From positions 48,078,401-48,142,400 of the forward strand of contig CM049317.1 of the NCBI GenBank assembly GCA_026874595.1: a stretch of 64,000 bases of DNA. The letters run 5' to 3'. This DNA is from Sipunculus nudus. Its lineage: Eukaryota; Annelida; Sipuncula; Golfingiida; Sipunculidae. Made by a program: the position numbers and the translations under genes. Below are positions 10,780 through 23,960 of the stretch, piece after piece; the stretch's first letter is position 1, and each line of letters opens with the position of its first letter. The notes below the pieces were generated by a model. The model did no database searches, was not told the origin of the DNA, and saw nothing but the letters and a program-made list of their open reading frames with translations.

Positions 10780-11765
10780 GAAGAATAATTTGTAAACCGC
10801 CAAGAACTATTGGTTAAAACTTCAGATAGTACCAGAATCCAGTTACCATATATAACCAAAAGAATTTATAAAGAACTTGATGAACTTCAAATAACATTTT
10901 TCTACCTCGATATAAGCAAAGCTTCTGACAGGGTTTTCCGCAACCGGCAACTGTATTAACTGCATTTTTGGGAATACACGGGGTATTATTGCAATGGTTT
11001 AAACCTTACATATCACAGAGGAAACCACGTGTCTGCTAAGCAGCTGCAGCCTCAAATAGATTGTAGTGCCAACAGGTGTTCCTAAAGGTTTAATATATTT
11101 GCCAATTCTTTTTCTTAGTATTCCTAATTATATTGTAGACAACACTGATTCTGAGATAAAATTGTACGCTGACAATATTTCGATATTACGGCCCTTTCGT
11201 GACATACATTTTTGTGATGAAACAAACCATGATCTTAATAAAATAAACATATTACGCAATACAAAAAATGAATCTATGATAACATCTCTCGGACATAAGA
11301 ATGACCACTCAAATATCAATTTGTATAATTTAGATACGTGTTTTAGGTAAGTTAAGTCTCTTCTTGGTCCGGTGCTTATGAAATATCCTTCATATCAATA
11401 TGGCAAATCACACGTGCATATCGATAACAATACATGCCCAGAAAGGTATGTCTTCTCTATTTAGAGTAAACCATATGCTACCTAAGAAAGCTCCGAAACA
11501 AATTGAGATTTCTGTGATACGTCCTCTAGTAGAATATTGCAATATTGTCTTTGGCAACATGTCGGATTATCTATACCAAATGTTAGAATCGGTTCAGGGA
11601 AGAGCAGCAGTACTTTGCAAAGGTGCTATAAATTTACTAGAACGAAAAAATATTGGACGAAGTTGGTTGGTGCCCCTTGAGTGACCGGAGTGAATTGAAT
11701 CGACTTAAATTTTTCCATGAAATGAGAGACAATCGGACGGTTGTAATTACTAACTGAACAGGAAA
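10780..11765 (+). pseudogene. Decayed CR1/Jockey-type LINE reverse transcriptase fragment
   Basis: Several frames together spell a reverse transcriptase. FFYLDISKASDRV (about 10900-10935) matches the D-I-S-K-A-F-D-R-V box. LLQWFKPYISQRKP-like sequence follows (about 10985-11030), then VPTGVPKG and IKLYADNISIL (11062-11190), corresponding to the GVPQG and YADD boxes. Thumb sequence IRPLVEYCNIVFGNM (about 11515-11560), LESVQGRAAVLCKGA and PLSDRSELNRLKFFHEM (about 11670-11725) complete the order. The catalytic box reads YADN, so the second aspartate is lost, and frameshifts and stops are frequent. The closest style is CR1/Jockey-group LINEs of invertebrates. Much older than the neighbouring L1-like copy judging by decay. 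Confidence 0.8.
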
Positions 11766-14491
11766 GTGTTATCTAAAATATAAAATTTTATCAATAACAT
11801 GAAGAGATATATCAGTGACATATTACAGAACAAATGCGCATTGGTTTCTATATTTGTTGAATTGTTGTCATTATGATCTGTATTGTGACTCATTTCGTCA
11901 GTCACATTTAATATAACGTTTCGGGATTTTTATTGTTAGTTCAAATTCATTCATTCGTTTTATTATTATCATTCATTAAAAACAACTGTAAAACAACCGC
12001 TTCATTATTAGGGCAGAACGTGCAGTATTTCGAGTGAAATGCATTAGATGCAAAGTTTTTTTAGAGAACATTGGACCATGAGACTTAATATTTCTGGTTG
12101 ATTAAAGGTCGAAGATAAGAAGAGTATTTAAGAAACCCTCTGTAAGAGAAAAAAAGGTAATTGCCCATAAACTAAATTTCACACGATATCCTACATCTTC
12201 CGCAGAATGTATTAGTTGACAGGAAGAAAAGGTTGATTTGTATACAGCATGGCGTGTTATTAGTGTAACAGGACGACAATAAGAAAGGACGATTGACTTC
12301 TCTTATCCTTACTTCCGTCTAGAACTTAACCTTTCGAATTGCAACTATTAAATTAATATTACAGGAGGGCAATATCCGCCTTTTGGAGATAACATCTCGC
12401 GGCTGTTTTCTTGAATCAAATTGACTGACCATAAAGCAGTGATGAATCAAAACTCGCATTATCTCATTAGTTTTCATTTGTATGGACCAGCTTGCGAGCA
12501 AAGGACCATATTTCAGTCATGTGATATACAGTTGTTGAACTCTTCTACTCTATATTAGTCCTATGGCATTTAAAGGGGCCCACGGGATTTAAAGGGGCCC
12601 ATTCACCTATTTAGCATATTGAATTAACACGAAAGTAGATTCTTCCCTTTAAAAATAAATTTAAACCTGCCAAAATATTGCCCTGAAATCGTTTGCTTAC
12701 TCCTGTAAACGAGTGTTAAAAACAGGTGTCAACATGAACACAGCGCGTGCGTCGCCCGGCCACAACACGTCAATCAGGAGTGACCCTAACTGACTTAACC
12801 CAAAAAATGAAATACATGTTCCCGCTGGCTGAAACACCTCCTGTTAAGGCTCAGAATCGGACCTATTATCACGCGACCTTGTTAAGGTAAACAGACACAC
12901 GTGGACTTTGTTTACCAATACATATACCCATAACAAGATGTTAAACAGCCGTATACGAGGTAATAAGACTGTGTGTTAGAGTAGTTTTGCTTGGAAACTT
13001 TTGATTAGAGCAAAACTGAACTGAAAGTATAAAACAATAGGCATAATATTGCTCGTGAGTATGTCCTTTTAATCTACAGTGAAGGGAAATGGCATAAAAA
13101 TATGGTCATGTGACTTGTAGACATCAGGTGCACCTGATTTCTTGGATAGAATAATTTCATTTCGGACATCTCGTTTTCTGAGCTTTCATTGATAAACAAT
13201 TTGATAAACACTTGCTCTTGAATCTTTCGGACATTTTTTAATATAACACACCTCTCTGGGTCGTGATAAATTGTCCGCTATTTCATTTAAAGGCAATCCC
13301 ATTAAGCACGGTCATTTGAATCTCACGGAACAAGACCTACGCTTACCCGGGTTGTGTGGATGAACACAACGTTGGCTTCGGACAAAAACTAACGACAGGC
13401 TTAAGATTGCAGGCCTGAAATTTGTTACTCTGGTATTTAATATTAACTAAATTTTTATGATTTTTACAATTTATGTATGAATTTTTTCCACTGATTCAGA
13501 AAATCTCAAATTAAAAATCTTCAGGATTTCATACATACATGCATTCTTGGGATTACTTATTTTTTTATCTTGATCTTTCATATTTTAGATATTAAATAAA
13601 TCCCCCTTGTTTAATCGGTGCTTAGTTCCCTCAAGGTTTGTAAAAATGTATTAGGTCATATTTAGGTCATTAATATACACTCTCCAAAGCTTCTTATTCC
13701 CTTAATAATTTTTATATCCGTTTGGTATTATCGAGGAAGCACAAAATTATGACATCCCTTTTCGCTGGGAAACATAGTTTGAAAAAGGAGGCTCAAGGTA
13801 AAGCGTTTGTAAATACATGTACTTTATTATATAATAAAATGCACTTATGTCCATTTTGATATTTTTCAGTGAAATGTCTTGAACTTTGTTTCCGATCCAA
13901 CACAGTAATCCTCAACATTTAGAAATGACTGCGAAATGAACATAACATGTACCTGATCTCCATATGGTTCTATGGTTATGTAATTACCGTGGATAAGAGA
14001 CAGGTGCCACACATTTGGTTATATCGACCATCTTGGTATGGATATTCTCAAACTGCCTTTCACTGACTTGGCCTTCAGGGAGTCATTCCTCCGGGGGTCT
14101 GCTATGGCAGACGGTGTCACATCACGTGACCCAATGACCATTTTGGACATGCAAACTATATCAATTACTCAAGTAAAGCAGTCGGCGTACAGTTTAAATT
14201 AACGATTCGGTATTCATATATATTGGAACGATAGAACCTACTTTGACAGCTATATAAAAGTTCTTATTCTTTTAGGAGCAAAATGCAGATTGCATTCATC
14301 GGGTCACTGGCGTTGGCGCATTAATACTTACAACCGGCACCATGGGAGTAAATTGTTATATCAAGTGACCAGGGTGGGTGTTATTACATGATATATGGTT
14401 CTGATAAGATCACAAAAAGATACCTTGATTTTTTGTTTGGTTGCTTTGCATAATGTCCCTGTAGCAATGTCCATCATTCATTTAAATCCCT

Positions 14492-14493
<2 letters not shown>
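11766..14493. other. AT-rich non-coding stretch with a small duplication
   Basis: No credible coding region. A 15-base string (atttaaaggggccca) occurs twice at 12568 and 12587, giving a 19-bp tandem duplication. 'Taaaggggcccattcac' resembles the start of dispersed invertebrate repeats, but the remainder could not be assigned. Elsewhere nothing recognisable. Confidence 0.4.

Positions 14494-14559
<66 letters not shown>
14494..14559. repeat. (TA)n microsatellite, 33 units
   Basis: Uninterrupted alternation of A and T for 66 bases. Likely polymorphic in length and able to extrude cruciforms. Confidence 0.98.
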
Positions 14560-14563
<4 letters not shown>

Positions 14564-17500
14564 CACGCCAATAACATCCGCCAGAGAAACCATCCGAGAT
14601 ATGGGGAATGTCTAATTTTCCTCTCCAGGTCATTTAAATCTTTAATACGTTACTGGTCAATTCTGTTCTTTTTATATGCACATGAATTATAATATAATGC
14701 ATTTTCGAGATTCCCCATACCCGCTGTTCTGACAGGACATATGCCACCTCATTTTATTTTTTATGTTTTCTTTGTTCAAACCATTCAAAGTTTTATCTTG
14801 TAAAAACATGCAACCAATTGAGATTTCGCGAATCCTTAGCACCAAGGATGGAAAGCCTGTAAAACCGGATCAACGTATGGCCATTTGTATCGAAGATGAG
14901 AAATAAACTTACCTGGCCAGGACATCGAATGTGCCGGCAGGGTAATTACGGGCAGATGGTACCTCGACTTTAATCAGCCGGAGTGAGCCAGAGAGCTCAA
15001 ATTTGGTATACTGCAGCTCTTAACGGGTCGTGTTCCAGGGTGTTCCACAAAAGGCAATTCTTCAGTGTCTCTTTTTTCTGCCTGTTTAGCTGATTTCAGT
15101 TCTCTAGGGTAGATTTAAGTCCGCTGCATGAGACGGCTGCGCCAGCTAACTTATTTTCCTGAGCTGATGTTAAATTGAAGGACGGTCCTCGACTAGAATA
15201 AGGTGGACCTTATCCAGCTGGGCCCAAGACGACAGGTGTATCCCTTAGTATTGATTTTCTTACTTTCGACTGAATGCTCGCTTAGTCTAGCTTTAATATC
15301 GTATTGGACATCACAGTATATATTGTCAATAACCGACTGCGTTATCACAGCAGACTTCCTTTATAATATACAATATAGTCAATATCCACTAAATGATTGA
15401 CAGGAGATGCACTGTACAAATAATGACATGCTTGGTTTCATAATATGAAAGGAATAAAGTTATCTCTGAAAAACAAATGATCAAATAAAAGGACATTATA
15501 TATCATGCCTGGAGGTAATCATCTAGGTCACGGAGGATACCTACATGTGCCCAGAGCTCATGAAAGATAAAAGATATCAAAATACGTAATATCTTATGAC
15601 TCAAAATAAGAGAGAACTTTAAGTGTTCCCGATATTCCTACAAACAAATTTGGTATATCCCATCACACTATCATTTTGAACAAGGATGACCTCAGAATTT
15701 ACACTAGTAATCCATTATCCCTGCATAGAGCCCTAATACATCATTGATCTTGCTTGTAGGATAAATAAACAGAATAACATGAGATCAAGGGAATGGTACG
15801 AATAATGTCATCATCCAATGAAAACAACACTCTTTTGCCCAGGATTGTTTATTCTATTCAAACAGGTTTTAAGTAAAATGACTTAAAAAGCTGTGGTCTA
15901 ATGAGTTCAAGGGATCATCCGATAAGAACTTCTTCACCTTATTTTGGATAATATTTCTTTAAACATCAGTGATCTTTGGATTGCTTGCATACTGAAGTGG
16001 TTTTAATGGAACATGGTTGACAGTAATTGTCGATCGGCCTTCTAATCAGAGCATTTCATTTGTAAACAAGAATCCAAACTCTTTTTTCCAAACATTTGAT
16101 TTTTGACATCTTGCCGTTCATATTCACGCTTAAGTCCCAGCTGTTGAATTCTCACAAACTTTGTGGCGGTGAATGTGACATTTTGACATGTCGAACGTGC
16201 CTTTGCGTTTTGCCGAGGAGGGGTGCCCATTTTACCTCGAAGCCCGTACACCCACCGCACACTTACCGTACGGCCGACTTGAGGCAAAAATGCCGCACGA
16301 CTTCAAATACACTGTGCGATATTTCTAGTCTCTCGGGTTGCCACGTGAGTCCGAACATCACACGGGCATCCAACGACATCTGTATGACGAGTGTACGGTA
16401 TCCGTACGGAGCCCGTAAGGATATAATGTTCCTGCGGCCTTGATAAAAGGATAGTTGACGTGCGGCGACCGCGCGAAATAACCCAAAAGAATCACTGTAC
16501 GGTGACCGTGTCACGGTTGTGACCGAGGCTATAACATGGTGACCTTTAATCTCATGAATGGCGTAAGACGTAATACCAGCTGTTAGATATTGTCTTGCTC
16601 TTTATAGTACAGACGGCACAAAGAGAAAATTGATATTTTTGTGATTGCACGAGTTTCTAAAACATTCATTGGTATCGAAAAAATAATAAGAAGAATTAAA
16701 AACGACCTCCTTGAAAGATAGGAAGGCAATGTTCGAATTCCAACATCTATGAAACGCCTTGATATTTTGGTGGTATCTTTTATTCATAATTCTGTCAATG
16801 TTAACTTGATGATGATAATGAAGCTACCATGTGACCTGAAAACGAAGCGCTTTGTCTTAAGACACTCTTCAATGAAATCTGGACTTTTTATAATTGTTCA
16901 CGAAGGATAATCTGGAAGATAATGCCAAGAAATGCCTAACACTTTACTAGCGCCCCCTACTGATGACAATGCAAATTAAAAACTCTGACCGAATAATATT
17001 ATCATGCGCCTATGCATTTCGCCGTTTGTTGCTAGAAATAACTTCATTGTTTGAGTGCTCCATTTTAGAAGAGTAATCAGGATGCATTGTAATTGTAGGT
17101 ACTTTCAGGGAGATAACTTTAATTATTAATTATATAAACAAAAACACATTTCGACTTCGTAATTTTCAAACATGTATCATCAAAAGAGTCTTAAATGCAC
17201 TAAACAAACCACCGCCGGTGGTGGCAGTTGCAGGATTTTTCAGTTGTAATTTTTTTCTAAAAATAGTACATATATTTAACAAAACTGTTGTTAACAATAC
17301 TGAAAGTGTAAATCTAAGGAGATAAAAGGCATATACCCTTATTATTGTATGTTAATATACCGTATTTCTTTTGATATGGGCATATTAAAAGCCGATCACA
17401 GCACCCATTTATGTGTGGACTGCCTCAATGCCTCACAAATGTCAGCGCCATCCGTGAGACGTTTAGGAAACTAGTAATTCTAAAAATGTTCACTTTATTT

Positions 17501-20500
17501 CATGATATATCAAAATTTAACCCACTGTGTACACATATTTTTTCTTTTAATAAGATAAATATTTAACTTGCAGGTTAATGTAGAATATTAAGAAGCAAAA
17601 AAAGAAAAAAACTATGGTTAGTATTCTAGAATTAGTTCCCCCTTAGTTAAAATAAAAACCACCACAAGTGTCCAGTTTCCAATTCATATTATGCACAAAC
17701 AAAGCACATTGATCCCGAATTGTTATTTCGTAATTTAACAAGGCATGACATGTAGATACCATGTGCAAATATTAAAATTTCTTTTGGCAGAAAAAAGTAT
17801 AAAGTTTTCCTTAATGAACATTTATAAGGCGGGACGAAAGTTCAATAATTAAATGTTATTCAGAATGTGGATAATCTGTAAATCCGCCCCTGACTTTTGA
17901 GATATAATTTATATTATTGAGATATAATAGCCGAATTTTAATGAATGTTTTGGGAAGATTTTACTTATACCTCCGTGCTGTTGTGGACTTTTCAGAAGAA
18001 AGCAAATACATGACTGTTATTTTAAATTCACCAAACAAATAGCAAGCTTTCTCTTGTATTATCCGTGTCTATTGACCATGATATAATATAATGTAAATAC
18101 GAATTGGACAAAATACTTAACCATATAAGCAGAAAAAAAGTCAATATCTGTCGGTCAGTTGGAAAATGTCATAATGAAACTGCTTTGTTCAACACTACGT
18201 ACACAACAGGAAAAAACGATATATCAGACATACATCAAGGTGATAGAACGTACTCAGAGAAGTCTGTACTTTTACCTTGAAGAATATAATAAAATATGAG
18301 AAGGAACGAAATTGGGTTCAATTTGGATTTAAATAAAATTACTTCCAGCTTCCGTGATGCACTGTTTACGATGCTTTAGGCCCAGATTGAAATGCTCTTC
18401 GAACTTTTTTTTCCTGAATTTATATTCATACCATAGGACTCATAAGTTCATTCAAACGCCACCGCTTTTATCAAATATCAGTTTCCAAAAACATGATATG
18501 GCGTCAATGATTGGTACTGACAGGCGGAAGGTTTCAAAGTGACAGATTTGACGAATGCGTTAATAATGGGTTAGACAGGACGTAGGGGAGCTGACTGCAT
18601 TTGAAATAAATTACCCCTGAATGCAAGACAAAACATCATTGCTTTCCAAGAAAACTTGAAAAGAAATAATTCTATGACAAATTCATCGAAAAAGGCGGGA
18701 TCATTACATAAAATAGAGCAGGCGTGTTCAACAGTATTCCCAACGATCCCAGTTATAAAACTTACATTCATCATTCAGATCACGCTTCATTTTGATATTT
18801 AATAAGAGCATGTTTTTGTTTAAATGGAAAACTCCGACGTTGTCCGCGTCTCCCTAAAACGCTAATATTGTATCAAAGTTACTTTGATAAACCCTCTGGA
18901 TTACCTGATATCCCTTCATATATTGCTCAGAGCAAGGAAAACCTGTGTAACTGAGAGTAAATACTCTAGATGTTGTGTTAAGTTTAAATGCCGGTAACGA
19001 AATATAATTTCACTGCGCTTCTCTTGCAAAGATAATTATCTGTTTTAGGGGGTGATGAAATTGTTATTTCTAAAAGAGATTTTGATGTAATGAGGGCATT
19101 CACGCACTGTCTAAAAAAAATATGCATAATTCGTTCTGAAGTTGCATAGCAGGTTTGGTGAAATGGCTGCAATTGCAATTGGAAAAACATTAAAGAACAG
19201 TGACATTAAAAGGTTTAACAATATTAATATCACTTGTTGCCATAAAATGATATTGTGAAAACCCTGGAGTTTATTTCGTTTTAATCATGACCTTATGAAT
19301 TTGATTTAATGAACCATTTCAAGTTGTTTAAACTGCTACAATATATAAAGCACCAAGTTTAGTTATATGGTATCTTAGTAAACACAGAACAGCCCACGCG
19401 AAAGACCGATAAGTCGCGCAATGAAGTCAAATCAGTTGTTGAAATTCGAGAATATATGTTACAATATTTTTCTAAGAAACAACTTAATGTACTGAAATTT
19501 AATATTTATGAATACATTAATGAAAAAAAAGAATAATGTAGACAATTTACACATATACCAAACCTCCTCGGACATTTACTACATGTTGCATCCCACTCAA
19601 AAAGATCAGGCAATTGATAAATTTTAGGAAATCTTTTGATTGTCCTTAATATTAAATGCTTTACTTTAATTGCTTAGTTCCAATTATTAAAAACTAGGCG
19701 CATACCAGACATGTTTTTTAGGAGATTCAGTCGCAAGTGACAGTTACTGGCAAAACTATAAGAAACATAAACTTAATCATTGTATGTTAACAATCTATCA
19801 AAGTGTATTTCATAGGCAATTAGGCATGCTGTCATTTAACGTTTTCTGAAACCTCCTTCTGAACCGTCCATGTCATATTTTGGTTTTAGCAGAAAGTGTA
19901 TTATATATGGACAGTGAGGATATGATGGGAGACGGACTAGCGGGTGTGTTGGTTTAAAGTCAGATGATGGACGATGAATTAAGATTAATTAATAATTAAT
20001 CGTTACATGTCGGTAATATGTCGTCCCGGGATTTTCGGGAGATCTAGTCATCCTGAAATCCCCCTATACAGTCAGATATGTACAGCTATTTACTGAGGCC
20101 TACAGACACAATATCCCATTCAACGGATACAATGTTTCAGAGCAATAATATTTTTCCTTAGGGCCTATGGCCGTTTCTCCATGTAGCAAAATTTAATTTT
20201 TTTATGGTTATGAAAAGGCCATTGCATGACGCCTATAAATCTGCATTAAATCAACTTTGGTTCATGTTTTACCAGAATGTTTTCAAGAATATGTAACGAA
20301 TGCTTTCTGGGCAATTTTTGATGAGGTAAATTCAATTTTGCACAAATATTTAAGGTATACCTTTGAAACATAAGGTATTACCTTTTAATAATTGTGTGCG
20401 CCTTTAGAGAGTGGAAATATATCGATATTTAGGAGTACTTATTGCAGGTCTTGATCTTTTTGGGACCTGTGTTTTTATTATTCAGTATACTGCCTTTCAT

Positions 20501-22430
20501 TGGCAATCTGAATTGTCTCCGAGTATAAATTTAATTATGCCGCTGTCAAATTTGCCATACATTCTTTGGTAATGCCAGTTTCGACGGATCCACCTCTGAC
20601 TTCTGAGCATACATTTACGGTTTTCCCCAGGGACAGTCGCTTTGTCACTTGAATGTCAAGAGTTAGATACTGTCAGACGATATCCTTGTGGACATCATCA
20701 TACAAATTATGTGACCTTTCTGCCACCCAGTAACATAACAAAATACACCAGTCAGACCAGATATTTTAAAGCATCACGTAGAATGCAAAATCAGCAGAAT
20801 GTTTACCATAAAACAAGGCTTGATGTCATATGATATATTCTTACCCTAGAGCCCTTCTTTTAATATTCAAATAAAGTTGCTAATACTTCAAGTGATGATC
20901 AAAAAGATGTGACATCAAAACGGGGTATACGGTGCAGTGTTCTGATGACAAACATAGTTCCTAATTTGTTTCAGACAGATTACTAAACTGGACTGAGATA
21001 CTCGTCTTTTGTTGGAATGAGGATAGACGGAAGAAGATGTACCAGGCACCTCGCTTTGATTGTTACTCTTATCCATTAGTCCTAGGTCACTGTTTAACAA
21101 GGTCTGGGTGGGTCCACATTGGGTTTTTTGTTGCACCGATTAGTGGAGGCTGAGGTAAGTGGTAAGACTTAACATCAGTGACAATGGACGTGAAGATAAA
21201 TCGATTAGATCTACGTTTGATCTTTGCCAAGTTCTTATGTCTTGAGCCCTCACCTGTATCCTTTAGATATACTCTGATTTGCTCATCATTACATCATACA
21301 AAACAAATTTGAAAAGCAGTGTACTGTTAGTTGCCTAGCATGTTGATCAATATCACTCTTTATATGTCAATCTTGCTATGTACATCATACTGTAGTGGTT
21401 ATTATGAACATTTATGAACTGGTTGCCGTATCTGTCATTAGATGGTGCCAGATCACAATGGGATATGTGAAGGCAATATACAAGTTTGTAAATGTGTTGT
21501 GCTTCCCACCTCATTCTAGCTTGGTAATAATTGATTATGTGGAAATACGGGACATTTAAAGAATGCAAGCTATTCTAATGAACTAAAGTACATGGCTGAT
21601 AAACTGAAGCAGCCACCAACAAGAAAAATAAGAATATGAAGACTTATCGTTTGTAGATTACAAAACCGGGGATTATAATACATAAAATAGACTGATACCA
21701 GATTACCGTTAAACAACAAACGTACAGTGATACATAAATTTATAAAGTTTTTCTTTAATCCACTGAATTCGTGAGCTTGAATTATTTTGATGAACACTTT
21801 TTGCGACCGATTAAACCAAGACAGAAGACCGGTGTGATTGCCCTGCTGTGCTGGAGATAAATGTTAAGCTTAAAAAGTAAAATAAACTGATATCCCTTGT
21901 TACCCTGGGCAAACATTTTAATAGTTAACCACCTTTACTACCCTCTGCTTTCTGGCATATTTGTTTTTCAGTTCTTTTTCTAGCAAGTGCTTTGTGAGGG
22001 AAAAGGTCTTACGAAATGCTTATTTATAGGGACAATACTGAAATTTGAATCTCTTCAATACCTTTTACCATGTCTGAATGCTGCTATCTGCCTTTTTTCA
22101 CCGGCACGTTTGTGCTGTCTTGCTACAAGATTTATAGTAAATCTTTTTTTCTTAAAAGTGTCCATAAATGGATTTAAAAAAATATATTCATATTTGATGA
22201 GGCTGTTTATTGTTGTTTGGCTGTTATATATAGTGATATATGATTGACGAGAGTCTAATTAGAAAAAAAAAAACAATACTTTCACAATAATGTAAGTTAT
22301 AATTATGTAAGTGTCAAGACGATGCTAATTTAACTGATAATCCTCGACTTAGCTCTGTTTGAATTTGATAGAAATAACTAGCTGCCATTTATTGATTACA
22401 ACAATGGGTCATGACGCTCAGCTGACTAAG
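14560..22430. other. AT-rich non-coding stretch
   Basis: Apart from the CpG-rich patch at 16160-16530, no feature was recognised: no ORF longer than 115 residues, no long tandem repeat, and no RT, transposase or integrase motifs on either strand. The duplicated phrase 'ttgagatataat' near 17900-17930 is a minor local repeat. Could contain unrecognised short exons or distal regulatory DNA. Confidence 0.4.
16160..16530. repeat. CpG-rich block with repeated CCGTACGG-type palindromes
   Basis: This ~370-bp patch stands out from its AT-rich surroundings by many CpGs and by recurring GTACGG/CCGTAC motifs: ccgtacgg near 16267, gtacgg near 16393, ccgtacgg near 16401, gtacggtgaccgtgtcacgg near 16498-16517. 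The palindromic clustering suggests a foldback or MITE-type repeat rather than a promoter island. Short frames on both strands cover it (16042-16287, 16096-16443, 16263-16514) but show no recognisable protein family, so I treat them as by-products of the GC content. Confidence 0.45.
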
Positions 22431-22985
22431 AAGACATTCAGAAAACAAATTTTATCATCTGAATGCCAAATTTTGTAGGTGGTATCCCCATTCAACTGAA
22501 GCTTGGCTCAGAGGATATCAGTAACAGAGACCTAATTTAAGGTTTCATAGGATTTTTTTCATGGACCTCCCTTGATGTCAAGTTAGAAGATTCTAGTTGC
22601 AAAGGTTTACGATTGGTGTCCTGTTAACAGACAACCACATCTTTTTCAAGGTCTCAAAAATTTGGAAAAATATGTAAAATTTGAAAATACGCAGGTGGCG
22701 CCACCAGTCTACAGGAAATTATGAAACACTACGTGGTCAATATGCATGCAAAGAATCATGGTGATCAATGCACTTCCAGGTAGTCGTTCAGATACAGGAG
22801 CTTTTGTATCAAATTTTAATTATCCTGGGGGGAACTTCTGAGCCCCATAGCCCAGAGGATTCGGGAAACAGAGACCTAATTTCAGGTTTCCATGGAGATT
22901 TTTCAGGAACCTCCCTGGGTGTTAAATTAGAAAATTCTAGGTCCAGTGGTTTCGATTTGTGCCTGGTTAACGGACTTAGTTTATG
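22430..22985 (+). repeat. Two-copy (~344-bp) dispersed repeat related to the 1-420 element
   Basis: The string acagagacctaattt occurs at 22524 and 22868, with flanking text aligned (cagaggat..., aggtttc.., gga.ctccct..gtgt/gatgt). The same phrases (ctaatttcgggtttcc, ggagattt, gttaacggac) occur in the 1-370 repeats. Between the two copies lies a perfect GGTGGCGCCACC palindrome (22694-22705). It ends in gttaacggac at about 22975, where the ACGG tract of the 1-420 element would begin, so this copy appears truncated. Non-coding. Confidence 0.65.
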
Positions 22986-23960
22986 ATTACTGGCACATGA
23001 ATCATTTTGTCTAATAAGAAAGAGTGCCAAAGGCACTTTTACACAATTTATGTTTCTGTTTTCCCCGACGCCCCTAGAAATATGGCTCACGTAAAAACGA
23101 GAAATCCAATTACGACATAACGCGAGAACGGTTCACCGTGGGGCCGATAGACAGTGATAAAATGGGATAATCGAGAACTAAAACACAGCGTATCTGTGGT
23201 TTAGGATTTTATTCACTTAGTGGAATGACTTACAAGTATAATGACTTCTTATAATGCAGATAAAACCAGTAAACGTTGCATAGAAGCAAATGGTGAATTT
23301 CTAAAAGCACGTGTTACAGCGATACGTTAAGAATATAGGGGGAGGGGGAAATCTCTGCAATGTTTAAAATAAATCAAAATATATCTGGATAACTCAAACT
23401 TCCCTTCCGACAGGAAACGCCATTGTACATATTCTGTCATTTCCAGGGAAAAGGGGGTAATATGGTTTGGAATATTTTACGTTCAACGGTTGACTTAAAA
23501 ATGTCTTTCATGTTTTCGTCTTTTCAAACTAACATACACAAGGTTAGTAAATCAACGTAAAATTGGTGAACAAGTATTAGCACGGAATCATTTAAATTGG
23601 TGAACAAGCATTAACACGGGATCACGTGTTTAACTCTTTGCATCGCTTATAGATCCAACATGCCCGCTGAGACGCCCCAGTTGGAGCAGGTATCCTCATG
23701 TAATTATGATAGAAACAGGGAACCCGGGCTGCAACTGATGAGTCCTTTTCTTAAAACAAAATAATAGTATTCTGTGTTACAAAATTCAGTTTCATCACTG
23801 AATGATGTTCAGTGATGATTAACATCAAATTAACATGATTCTTAGACATTTTTGTAAATTGGGAAACATATCAGCCTTGAATTAATTGGTTTATGGGGCT
23901 GTTTGTTTAAATTTTTGTACTTAGAGCTAATATATTATTTTTGTCAGGTAGCATGTGTAC
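22986..23960. other. AT-rich non-coding stretch
   Basis: No genes recognised. A short hairpin around 23025-23044 (agtgcc-aaa-ggcact) and a 'ggtgaacaag(t/c)att' duplication near 23566-23610 are the only structures noticed. Confidence 0.4.
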
